Source: Acanthamoeba lenticulata (taxonomy: Eukaryota; Discosea; Longamoebia; Acanthamoebidae). Taken from it: a stretch of 11,700 nt of DNA. A program made the position numbers and the translations under genes. Each line of letters begins with the position of its first letter. Positions within the stretch are counted from its first letter, which is position 1. The notes beneath the pieces are model-generated. The model searched no databases. It saw nothing but the letters and a program-made list of their open reading frames with translations, and was not told the DNA's origin. The stretch spans positions 1 through 11,700 of the forward strand of contig NAVB01003478.1 of NCBI GenBank assembly GCA_002179805.1, in the 5' to 3' direction. Below, one piece after another: positions 1-8,036 of this stretch.

Positions 1-68
1 CCCCCCCTCCCCAAAGAAAATGAAAGCGACGGTCGCTCATTGTTGAATGTTGGGGGCGGGGAGGACAG
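1..68 (+). other. Probable 3' end of an intron of the WH2 gene
   Basis: The 68 bases before the first recognised exon start with a C-run and end in AG at 67-68. In the WH2 reading frame a TGA lies at 21-23, so the coding exon must begin after it. The best acceptor is the AG at 67-68. Where the preceding exon lies cannot be seen. Confidence 0.45.
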
Positions 69-1117
69 CCTGCCCGTGGCGGCGCCGCGGACCCGAGAGC
101 CGGCCTGCTCAACGCCATCGAGGGGTTCAGCAAGGGCAAGCTCAAGAAGGCGGTCACCGTGGACAAGAGCGGCCCGGTCACCACCAGCGACAAGGCCTCC
201 TCCGGTGGCGGCGGTGGCGGTGGCGGCGGTGGTGGTACGAATGAAGCGCCCCCATTCCCATCGCCCTCGCGTACGGTCGATTCTGATGTGTGTTTGCTTG
301 CTTGCAGGCACCTCGATCGCTGCGATGGCTGCGGCCAAGCGTGGCGGCCTCAGGTCGGCGCCTGGTGTGAGGTTCGTTCTCCACTTCTTGGGTCATTCTT
401 TGCGCGGGAAGGAAGAAGGCTGATCGGGATTGCGGCACAGGACCAAGTCGGGACGCATCACCAAGGAACAAGCCGATGCCAACCGCTCGGCGGCGCAGAA
501 CCTGATCAACCTCCGTTCCACGAACCTCTCCCCGCGCTCCGCAGCCGGTTCCGAGGCTGCCGCAAGCGACGCTTCTCCCGGCCCCACCAGCATCGACTTT
601 AGGGCTGGCCTCAAGAAGTCCACGGCTCCGGCCCCTTCGGGCGAAGCTTCGTCGTACGTTGTTTCTCTCTTTCTCAGCAGTTTACAGACTTTTCTGACAT
701 GATGTGTGCAGCGCCAGCGCGACTCCCTCGCCTGGGCTGAATGTGACCCTGCGCAAGGCCCAGCCCCCGGCGGCTGCTGGCGCTGAAGACGCTCCGGCGG
801 CAGAGTCGACCCCCGCCCCGGGCATCAACTTCACGCTACGGCGCGCCAACACGACGCCGCTGCAGCCGACGACGCAGCCGGCTGCGCAGGCCGCCACGCC
901 CGACTTCCGATCGGGCCTCAAGAGCCTCAACACGCCCGGCGCCGACAAGACCGTGTCCGGACGTTACAAGGTGCCTTCACCACCCACTAGTGACGATGAC
1001 GAATGAGGCGCTCATCACTTCTCCCTCTTCACGCACATACAGGCCCCGAAGGCGGCCACCGGCCCTGCGCCCGAGATGAACTTCCGCGCGGGTCTCAAGC
1101 GCACGGGCCCCCTCTAA
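69..1117 (+). CDS. WH2-domain actin-binding protein with DFRxGLK-like motifs (5' partial)
   Basis: Exons 69-234, 308-371, 441-653, 712-970 and 1043-1117 join in frame (258 residues here, stop TAA at 1115-1117). The gene begins left of the window; 69 follows an AG acceptor at 67-68. The first exon encodes a WH2 motif, GLLNAIEGFSKGKLKKAV at 102-155: the amphipathic helix and LKKA match the G-actin binding motif of WASP/WIP-type proteins. A poly-Gly run follows, then a Pro/Ala-rich, presumably disordered tail. The tail carries short repeats: DFRAGLKK, NVTLRKA, NFTLRRA, DFRSGLKS and, just before the stop, NFRAGLKR. They resemble the DFRxxL F-actin motif of smooth-muscle myosin light chain kinase; that link is inference. 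A cytoskeletal, actin-binding role is likely. Exon 1 start is the least certain boundary. Confidence 0.8.
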
Positions 1118-1182
1118 AGCGGTCTCCTCCAAGTGTAGAGACGAGAGGGCTCCTCATCACCCCAAGCATGACGCGCCTCTTA

Positions 1183-1188
1183 TTTATT
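1183..1188 (-). terminator. Possible AATAAA signal of the kinase-GTPase gene
   Basis: TTTATT on the + strand reads AATAAA on the - strand, 140 nt beyond the stop codon at 1328. No other AATAAA occurs on this strand between 1328 and 1189. If used, the 3' UTR overlaps the 3' UTR of the convergent WH2 gene. Confidence 0.35.
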
Positions 1189-1252
1189 CATGTGCAGGCC
1201 GACCCCCGGCCCCTGGTTCCCTCTCCCTTGTGGTGAGGGCCATTGGTATTGT

Positions 1253-1258
1253 AATAAA
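1253..1258 (+). terminator. AATAAA polyadenylation signal of the WH2 gene
   Basis: A canonical AATAAA lies about 135 nt after the TAA stop at 1117, in the intergenic gap. The 210 bp between 1117 and 1328 contains no convincing coding sequence. Confidence 0.6.
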
Positions 1259-1327
1259 AAAACGTTTTGTTCACAAATGGCGCACGCGCGTGCATAAATA
1301 CAGAGAGAGGAAGAGAGAGGGGAATGA

Positions 1328-4300
1328 TCACTGCGCCCAGATGATGGCCACGAGCCGCTCGAAGGTAGCGGCCGTCCTGTACATGTGCCTCTGCGTGATG
1401 AACTCGCCCAGGGCCTCGGCCACACGCGACAGCAGATCTATGTTACATGACGACGTTCGTCAGCAAGCGTATGGCGTTCTTTGGGAAGAGGCGTCTTGTT
1501 CGTGGCGTGTCCGTACCGGCGTAGGAGAGGAGGCGATACTTCCACGAGAACATGCCCTGGTACACATACAGGTTCCCCGGCTTGTCGGGCACGTCCACAA
1601 AGCACAACTGCCCCAGCTGCACTCAAGAGGCCAAGGAGGAAACGTCAGCCACAATTGTGCAGAGAGAGTAGTGGTAAGTATGATGCTGCTGGCATGCCTC
1701 TCTTGGCCTGCGCGCGTGCAAGAGAGAGAGAGAGAGGAAGAAGAAGAAGAAGAAAAGGGAAGCAGCGTGCCTGCTGGAAGAAGGCGGTCAGAGTGGGCTG
1801 GGGCGTCCTGGTCATGAGCCCCGTGCAGACGATCAGCTGAGCAAGGATAACCCAAATGTGCACCGGGACCGTGTTGGCTTCGAACAGCAGCCGGTTGACA
1901 AAACCGGCGTAGTAATTGGCCCAGGCCTTCGCCACCAGCCGCGGTTTGTCTCGCGCACGACACGCCGCGAGCTACACAAACCACGAATTGTGAGCGGAAT
2001 GGCTACCCTGTAGGAGGAGGGAAAGGGGCGTACCAGTCCGAGGGTGACGCGGACGCCACCGTCTTCGGTGAGATGTCGCCGCACGGCGTCGATGCCCCAT
2101 CGGCGATCCATCACAATGGTGCGGCGATCGTCGGACCACTCCATTAGACTGTTGACGGCAAACGTGTGCAGGCGCGGGGTCAACTGGAGGTCCATTGTCA
2201 CCGACGCGCCCACCTCGATACTCTCCTGTGCGGCCTAGCAAAGAGCGGCGTGTGAGCCCACATGTAGGTGAGGTCTGAGGCAGGTGGAAAAAACCTTGTC
2301 CAAGATGGGGCGGAGACATTTCTCCATGCGCTCGTGCATGATCTTGCGAGCGGCTTCGATCTTGTCGCGCTTCTCCTCGGGGGGCTTGCTGTACGGTTCC
2401 AGCGAATCCACCTGCGTCATGATTCCCATGACGCACGGGAACGGTCGCTTCGGATGTCTCTCCCTGTTGACGCCCCACCACGCACGACGTTCAGATTGAA
2501 GTTCACTCTGGAGGCGGCTTCAGTGAGAGAAAGCGAACCTGATGTGCTTAAGGACCTCCCGCAAGAATGTCAAGTTTTTGCTGAATTGTTCGGTGTCGAG
2601 CATCTGAGCCTTGCTCACGAAAAGGATGATATCGGGGCAGTCATCTTGCAGTTCCTGTTTCAGTAGATCTGCCCCCCAAGACACAAAGTTAGCACATCGA
2701 GCACAATTCGCGCTGAAGGGGGGATGCTGTAAATGAGAAGTGTACCGAGGGGGCTCTTGTGATTGATGACGACGAAAGACTGGAGCAAGTCATCTGCATC
2801 ATTGAATGGTTGGTACTCAGCGTTGCCGCGCGAGTCCATGATTTTGATCTTGCTCCCACCCAGATCCAGCTCGAGCCACTGCGCTCCCACCAACACGGTG
2901 ATTTCCCACCGGCCCTGTAGTTAGCCACTGTCAGAAAGGGGAGAATTGGGAGCGCACGTGCCTTGCACTCATTGGTGCCGCGCAGTATATCGCTCACTTG
3001 GCACAAGTGGTCTTCTGCTAGCGCATTGATGAACGAAGATTTTCCCTCACCTTTACCCGTGTCAAAGTCATTGAGTCTTGGAAGGGATCACCGTGGTGAG
3101 GCGTGGCTGAGGAAACGCGTACGAGTGCCACCGATGGTGAGAATTCGAGTCGTGTACTCATTGAGGGCCAGTTCGAGGTCGCGTCTGAGGTCCAGGTGGA
3201 GATGCTCTAGCCCCGTGCAGCGCAGGGTGGAGGCGAAGACATCAAGGATGAGGGCGATCTGATTGGTCGATTCATCTCGCAGGCGGAGGTCGTCCAATAG
3301 CGCGATCACGGGTTTCATTTGGCTCTGTGGTCAGCACAAAGGCCGCACAGTCAGTGAGATCGTCGATGAGCAATAAGGAACAACCAGGAGGCAAGGTAAG
3401 TACAAGTTGCTCATTCTTGACTCGTGCAACGTCGCGGCAGTAGGCTTCAAAAATTGTGTGATCACGTGCAAATGTGGTGATGAAGGGATGCTGCGAGACG
3501 GTACCGCCCCAGGACAATCGTCAATTGCTCTCTTGAAAGAACGCGATTGCTCGGGAAGGTACGAACCTGAAGCAGGGAGGTGGCGGTGTTGCGGTTGTGC
3601 TGTGGCTGGAGGCAGCACTGGACGAAGCTGCGGAGATGCGGGCTCCACGAGCCAAAGTTGACTTCCTCGGCGCGCTGTATGGCAATGGCACCCGGTAGCT
3701 GGGCTAGGCGAGCCAAGACGAGGGCCACTTTGCCCAGGCTCCACACGTCGAATCGGTGGTCATAGGGCAAACACCCCATCTCAGGCGCTCGGGCAACGAT
3801 GTGGCCCGCCAAGCTCTTTGCTGTATCGCCTCTGTCCAGCAGGCGTCCGCATCCCAAGTCGGCTTTACGCACAGTGAGGCACCGTCAGCATCAAACAAAA
3901 GGCGTTGAAGAAGAGAAAGGGGAAGGGGGGAGGGGGGCAAAAGAGTACTGAGTTTGATGTGGCCATCGATAGTAAAGAGGATGTTGTCGGGCTTGAGGTC
4001 GCGGTGGAGAATGCCGTGCTCCTCCAGGTAGACCAGCGCCTTGAGCACCTCCTTAAGGATGGTAGCTACATGCTCTTCCGTTATATTGAACTTGAGATTG
4101 TCAACCAGCTCCCACGCGGTACCGCCACCGCAGAACTCCATGACCACCTACGCCAACATCCAGGGCAATCAGCCCCTTGCAGGTGAAGAGGGAGGGGGAT
4201 CGAGTATGTGTCTTTACCCAAATGCTGTCGCCACTGGGGTTTCTAAATGAGGTGCGGCACTGAACGATCTCTGGGCACTGACGGCACAGCTGCAGAAGCG

Positions 4301-6194
4301 CAACCTCGTGAGGCATGGACTTGGTGAGCACTTTTACTGCTACCTCCTCGCCAGTCGGCCTGTGAACGGCTTTAAACACGGAACCAAATGCCCTATCGTT
4401 CCCCCAACCAATGATCATCTGTGATGAGCTTGTGATGAGGCCAACGTAAGCGTGACAAGTGGAGAACATACCCACTACCCAAGTGACCGACGCGGACGAG
4501 TTCTGAGGGCTTGATCTGACGCGGATATGTACCAGCCAAGCAGTCGAGCAAAAAGCTGCGGACCTTGTCGACGGTGACGTTGATGTTGTTCATCACGCAA
4601 AACTGCTGGTTGTGCAGGTCCTGCAAGCGTGAAGAATAACATTGTTGGCATACGCATACGATAACGAGAGGATACTTAACGTACGATAAAAGCGACGGTG
4701 GCGTCCACTGTCCAAAGTCCACACAGCTGGGAGAGTTGCGTGTCGTACGGTGAGGGTCCTCGGAAAAAGGGCAAATCACCACCAAGACTCGACCCAGGAG
4801 CAAACTCGCTGTCCTTGGCCACCGCATTCAGCATCTCCCGCAACTCTTCAAACGAGGCAGCATTTCTGCTTCCTTGCTGGTATTCCATGCACACGTTACA
4901 AATTCTCCCCTCCTCTTTCTAGCGCAAGCGAAGTGGGGAGGATGGCTACACACCAACGCAGTGGGCGGGAAAAGGTAGACGAAACGGTGGGAGAGCATGT
5001 AGGCGTAAAACTCAGCGGTGAGGGAGATGACCAAGCGTTGTGGTCGGAGGCCGTAGATCATGTGGGACGGGAGAGTCGTGGCGAACATGAGCGTGCCTTC
5101 CGCGCTGGCCTGCTTGCCCGACGGCACACTCAGACCGGTGAGGCCCAGAAACCCGACTTGCATGTAGGGCGCGTCATTGGTTCCGCTTTGAAGGTTGTAG
5201 GCCGTGAGCAGCTTAACGTGGATATACTTAACGAGGACCGCCTTCTTGAGGGGCACGTAGATGGCGCTCTCGTTCGGTGGGATGCGGAGGTAGGCAAGCG
5301 GCAGAGGCGCAAACAGGCCGTCTGGCATGTCGTCCTGCACGCAGCTCCTCTCTTCAGTAAAGCCATTGTAGGCCTCAGAGATAAGGTCAATGTCTGGCTG
5401 CGGTTCGTCGTCGGTCGCTCCGTAGGCCCAGACCACCACGCTTTGGATCGGGTAGGGCCAGCCCGATGGTGCTGTTGCCCGCAGCGTCGTAAGGGTGATA
5501 GAAGTGGTAACCAGCAACTAAAGCAGAGGTTCGTACGCTTGCGGAGTACAACGCCATTCAGAAGAAAGCGGCCCGGAAGGGTGTAACGCAGCAACAAGTC
5601 AAAGTTGCTGCCTTGCGTGGTGCAATGCACCGAGCTATCGTCGGCTAGTGCTGCGGTAACACGCTCATTGTCTCGCCTGTTGTGAAGGGAAGAAGGCAGA
5701 AAGAGGGATAGGGAGAGGGGGGGGGAGATCAGCAAGGCAAAGGAGATCAAAGATTAGGGAGGGAAATGCTACTTGCAACGTTGGCGACTGCTGAGCTTCC
5801 TGTTACTTTGATTACGCAACTGCGCCAAAGAAGGGGACCCACGTTGCACGGCGCTGGACTCTTCGGCTTCTGCTAGGACCTCGGCGTCTGTCTTGTTGCC
5901 GTTGTAGGAGACCACCTCGAAGTGCCCATTTCCAAAGCATGGCACCACGCCATGAGCAGAAGCAGCTTGGGAGACCATGGTGACAGGAGCCTTGCTCTTG
6001 GCGTTGGGGCTAACGCCGAACGATGTGGAGAGGTTTCCATCAATCGAGGTGAGCATAAGAGGGGGGACTGCAGTTAGGTCACCACCGCTGTCGTCGAGGC
6101 TATCGTAGATGCTGCGAGAAACTGCGTAGTCCTCTACCTCTTCCTCTCCTACAATGGAGACTTCACCCTCGGCATTTCTCGATCTGGCTGACAT
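1328..6194 (-). CDS. Multidomain protein kinase-GTPase fusion protein
   Basis: Eighteen exons, all phase-consistent: 6194-5773, 5676-5537, 5471-4981, 4918-4685, 4620-4472, 4392-4218, 4147-3949, 3862-3567, 3490-3404, 3324-3123, 3050-2998, 2914-2746, 2668-2539, 2463-2295, 2234-2034, 1971-1831, 1616-1517, 1437-1328. The product is about 1155 aa. Order: acidic/Ser-rich N-terminus (1-140), predicted beta-sandwich (about 140-351), linker with a CxxC (358-361), Ser/Thr kinase (about 473-706), short linker, P-loop GTPase (about 790-1035), and a helical C-terminus with a hydrophobic stretch near 1075-1095. ATG 6194 is the only ATG near the 5' end of this open frame. Least certain joins: the donor of exon 3 (a 35-nt alternative is rejected), the donor of exon 11 (GT at 2997 or GC at 2961) and the donor of exon 16. 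A signalling role is inferred; substrate and effectors are unknown. Confidence 0.82.
1617..1830 (-). other. Long intron with competing acceptor sites
   Basis: This 214-nt intron is the longest in the window; the others are 52-96 nt. A very strong polypyrimidine tract (- strand, about 1760 to 1720) ends at an AG at 1709-1708, yet the next exon needs an AG at 1618-1617 to stay in frame (LGQLCFVDV...). No in-phase small exon between the two AGs was found. The donor at 1830 (GTCTGC) is weak; a second phase-0 choice lies 15 nt upstream on the transcript (GTTATC). Confidence 0.45.
1720..1760. repeat. Purine microsatellite (AG)n followed by (AAG)n
   Basis: About eight AG units run directly into about six GAA/AAG units, then a short A-run, all inside the long intron of the kinase-GTPase gene. 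On the transcribed strand it is the pyrimidine tract of a putative 3' splice site. Confidence 0.85.
2034..3150 (-). other. P-loop GTPase domain of bacterial-like HSR1/YfjP type
   Basis: Spliced residues about 790-1039. Strand ILTI leads into Walker A GGTREGKSS (796-804), rebuilt across the intron 3122-3051. G3 is DSRG (843-846), after strand KIKIM. G4 is TQVD (932-935), after FPCVMGIM, in place of the usual NKxD/TKxD. Between G3 and G4 the segment DCPDIILFVSKAQML matches the family pattern in which the GTPase lid precedes G4. A late RRWGIDAVRRHL resembles the D-x-x-x-GID-x-LR element that follows G5 in bacterial HSR1-type GTPases. Switch I is not certain because the exon 11 donor is ambiguous. 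GTP binding is likely; family assignment is from memory of motifs. Confidence 0.82.
3479..4494 (-). other. Ser/Thr protein kinase domain, all catalytic motifs present
   Basis: Spliced residues about 473-706. Glycine loop LGSGAFGSV (476-484) is rebuilt across the intron 4471-4393. The ATP lysine is in VAVK (K499) and the helix-C glutamate in HEVALL (E508). Catalytic loop is HRDLKPDN (D587, N592). The magnesium motif is DLG (605-607) instead of DFG. APE lies at 629-631 and DVWSLG follows. The domain ends with ATSLLQHPFI, a usual kinase-domain end. The hinge VVMEFCGGGT and the helix EEHVATILKEVLKAL give an STE20/NEK-like impression, though HRDLKPDN is generic. All residues needed for phosphotransfer are there, so an active kinase is expected. 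Confidence 0.93.
4981..5676 (-). other. Predicted beta-sandwich region of the kinase-GTPase protein
   Basis: Exons 2 and 3 encode about 210 residues rich in alternating hydrophobic strands, for example FDLLLRYTLPGRFLLNGVVL, IQSVVVWAYG, KYIHVKLLTAYN and MQVGFLGLTG. A strand with VKLL followed by a strand ending in VGFLGLTG recalls galactose-binding-like folds (F5/8 type C or DOC-like), which often serve as ligand or protein docking modules. This is pattern recognition only; no family is firmly assigned. No signal peptide or membrane segment precedes it, so the region is probably cytosolic. Confidence 0.45.
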
Positions 6195-6487
6195 AATGCG
6201 ATTGAATTGCCCAAAAATGCGGGCTTGAGTCGAAGCAACTCTGAGATGCAATCCAGGACAGATGCAATACGGCAGCAATAGAACAAAGAAAAATAAAAAC
6301 TGGTTTCGGTCTTTGGGGGCCCTCAATTACTTCTGCCGAAAGCAAACTGAGTAACACCGGTGTAATGGAATGTCGAGCGCGCAAACGTTCCTCGAAGGCT
6401 GGCACGGCGGTAGCGGACCTCCACCGGCGGCCGCAACTTGAAGCACCGTTCTTCTGTGCTCTGTGCACTTGTGATAGCAACCACATC
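6195..6487. promoter_or_regulatory. Shared 5' region of two divergent genes
   Basis: The gap of 293 bp separates ATG 6194 (-) of the kinase-GTPase gene from ATG 6488 (+) of the carrier gene. It must hold both transcription starts. An A-rich island at 6282-6300 is the only AT-rich patch. No clear TATA box or named operator was recognised. If the upstream ATG at 6365 is used for the carrier, the gap shrinks to 170 bp. Confidence 0.5.
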
Positions 6488-7928
6488 ATGACAACAGCAG
6501 CTCCGAAAGTCGCTGATGCACCGCGGAAGGACGTCAAGACAATCAATTACCTTCTTTACGGCGCCGTTGCGGGCATCTGCGCTAAGACGGTCACTGCTCC
6601 ACTTGAACGACTGAGAATCTTGCAAATGGTACGACGATGAGCTCAGGCGCAACTTCTCGCATTTCCATGTTTCTGTATCGGCCTTACACACGCTGTGTAA
6701 CCAGGTGGAGCACCTGCAAGGTGGTGAGGGACGGTATCGGGGCATTATCAGGCCTCTCATCTCTATCGCAAGAGAAGACGTATGTGCGGGCCTCAGTGGC
6801 TTAAGCTCCTCTTTCGTCTGACGCTGTTGTGTGGCTGCCTCCTTAGGGCATCCGTGGGTACTGGAAGGGGAACGGCACCAACGTGGTGCGCATCATTCCC
6901 ACTTCTGCCGTCCGCTTTTACACGTTCGAGCTCTACAAGGCCTTCTTGCGCTCGGTCGTAGGTAGGAATAACCTCAACACGGTGCGTCTCCCATTCCTCC
7001 TGACCAGGATGAAGAGGTCCTTGGGCGCTGCTCACGCGCGCGTGCGGTGCTGTCGGGGCGTGCGGGCTGCAGGGCGAGGTTCTGCTCGCATCCGCGAGCG
7101 CCGGAACGACTGCGGCTGTGGTGACCTTCCCCATGGACTTCGTTCGCACGCGGTTAACAGTTCAAACGGCATCCAACACGTACCACTGCAGTCCATCTCA
7201 GTATGTTGATTTTTCGTCGCTTGCCCCCTAACTCCTCTATGTGTGCGAACAGATACTATCGAGGAGCAGCAAACGCCGTGCTATCCATCTATAGACAAGA
7301 AGGCTTGTTAGGGTTCTACAAAGGCGTGGGCGCCGCCATCTTGGTAGCCTTCTTCCATCTCTTCTCCCCAATAACGCGCTCGCGACTGACCAAGCGGTTA
7401 CTGTAGAACACGGCACCGTACATCGCGATCAACTTCACGACCTACGAAAAGTTGAAGGAGTACTTGCAAGCGGGCGGTGGTGCGACGCTAGGCCCCCTCT
7501 CTTTTTTTTTTTGTGTGTTCGTGCGAGCAGGAGCTGACCAGGTGGTCCGTTGTTTGCTCGCAGGTTCACCAGGGCCGGTGTTGTCGCTGTCCATGGGCGC
7601 CGTGGCCGGCACGCTGGCCACCACGATCAGCTACCCGGCCGACTTGATCCGAAAGCGGATCATCGTGCAGGAGATGGGCGGCAAGCAGGGCGCCTATGGC
7701 GGCATCACCGACGCCGTCAAGAAGGTTTGCTTTGACTTCCATGCCCGTTGCCACTCTTTTATCACCGCGCCTGAATTGACATGTCGGACTCTCGACCAGA
7801 TCATGCGCGAGGAGGGCGTGAAAGGCTTCTACCGGGGGCTGACGGCGACCTACCTCAAAGTGGTGCCGTCCACCGCCGTCACGTGGTGGGTCATCGAGCT
7901 GTGCAAGTCCTTCGCCAACCCATCATGA
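6488..7928 (+). CDS. Mitochondrial carrier protein (SLC25 family), nucleotide/CoA-type
   Basis: Eight exons: 6488-6628, 6705-6779, 6847-6981, 7073-7200, 7253-7343, 7407-7479, 7564-7724, 7800-7928; 310 aa, the usual carrier length. Three tandem repeats each carry the PX[DE]XX[RK] signature: PLERLR (38-43), PMDFVR (137-142), PADLIR (239-244). Each is followed by a loop helix ending in aromatic-glycine elements such as GYWKG, GFYKG and GFYRG. Even-helix contacts RIIPTSAVRF, NTAPYIAINF and VVPSTAVTWW fit the family. RLRILQ plus GNGTNVVR resemble the ATP-Mg/phosphate and CoA/adenine-nucleotide carriers, so the substrate is probably a nucleotide or CoA; this is inference. It acts in the inner mitochondrial membrane. 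No EF-hand extension is present. An in-frame ATG at 6365 would add 41 aa; 6488 was chosen because it gives the standard short N-terminus. Confidence 0.95.
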
Positions 7929-7948
7929 AGAAGAAGAAGAAGAAAAGG
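7927..7948 (+). repeat. GAA/AAG-rich run over the carrier stop codon
   Basis: The TGA stop leads straight into five GAA units and an A-run. It is a short microsatellite at the very start of the 3' UTR. Confidence 0.7.
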
Positions 7949-8036
7949 CGAAGAAGGTGCAACATGCTTGCTCCGTGCTGTACATACATAATAATTAGAA
8001 AAGGGCCCTCAAGGACGGTTGTGCGCTATCGTCGAT
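7929..8036. other. Convergent intergenic gap
   Basis: Only 108 bp separate the stop of the carrier gene (+) from the stop of the acidic repeat-protein gene (-). There is no canonical AATAAA on either strand; ATAATAATTA at about 7988-7997 is AT-rich on both strands and could serve as a variant signal for both genes. Confidence 0.4.

Noticed and set aside
682..948. A - strand open frame opposite the WH2 gene
   Set aside because: It mirrors exon 4, whose + strand frame carries the repeated DFRxGLK motifs and joins its neighbours in phase.
3051..3062. A Walker A reading GKGEGKSS without splicing
   Set aside because: The spacing gives no proper GxxxxGKS and the frame runs into a stop upstream; splicing 3123 to 3050 gives GGTREGKSS preceded by a beta strand.
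4919..4953. A 35-nt intron (GTGTGT...GCTAG) in the kinase-GTPase gene
   Set aside because: It keeps phase but is far shorter than every other intron here; the 62-nt alternative 4980-4919 uses the same acceptor and also keeps phase.
4750..5586. A 278-codon + strand open frame
   Set aside because: It lies antisense to exons 3-4 of the kinase-GTPase gene, has no recognisable motif and no splice context; its length follows from GC-rich composition.
1328..6194. A Roco/LRRK-family protein
   Set aside because: No leucine-rich repeats or COR region were found, the domain order is reversed, and the GTPase motifs are not Ras-like.
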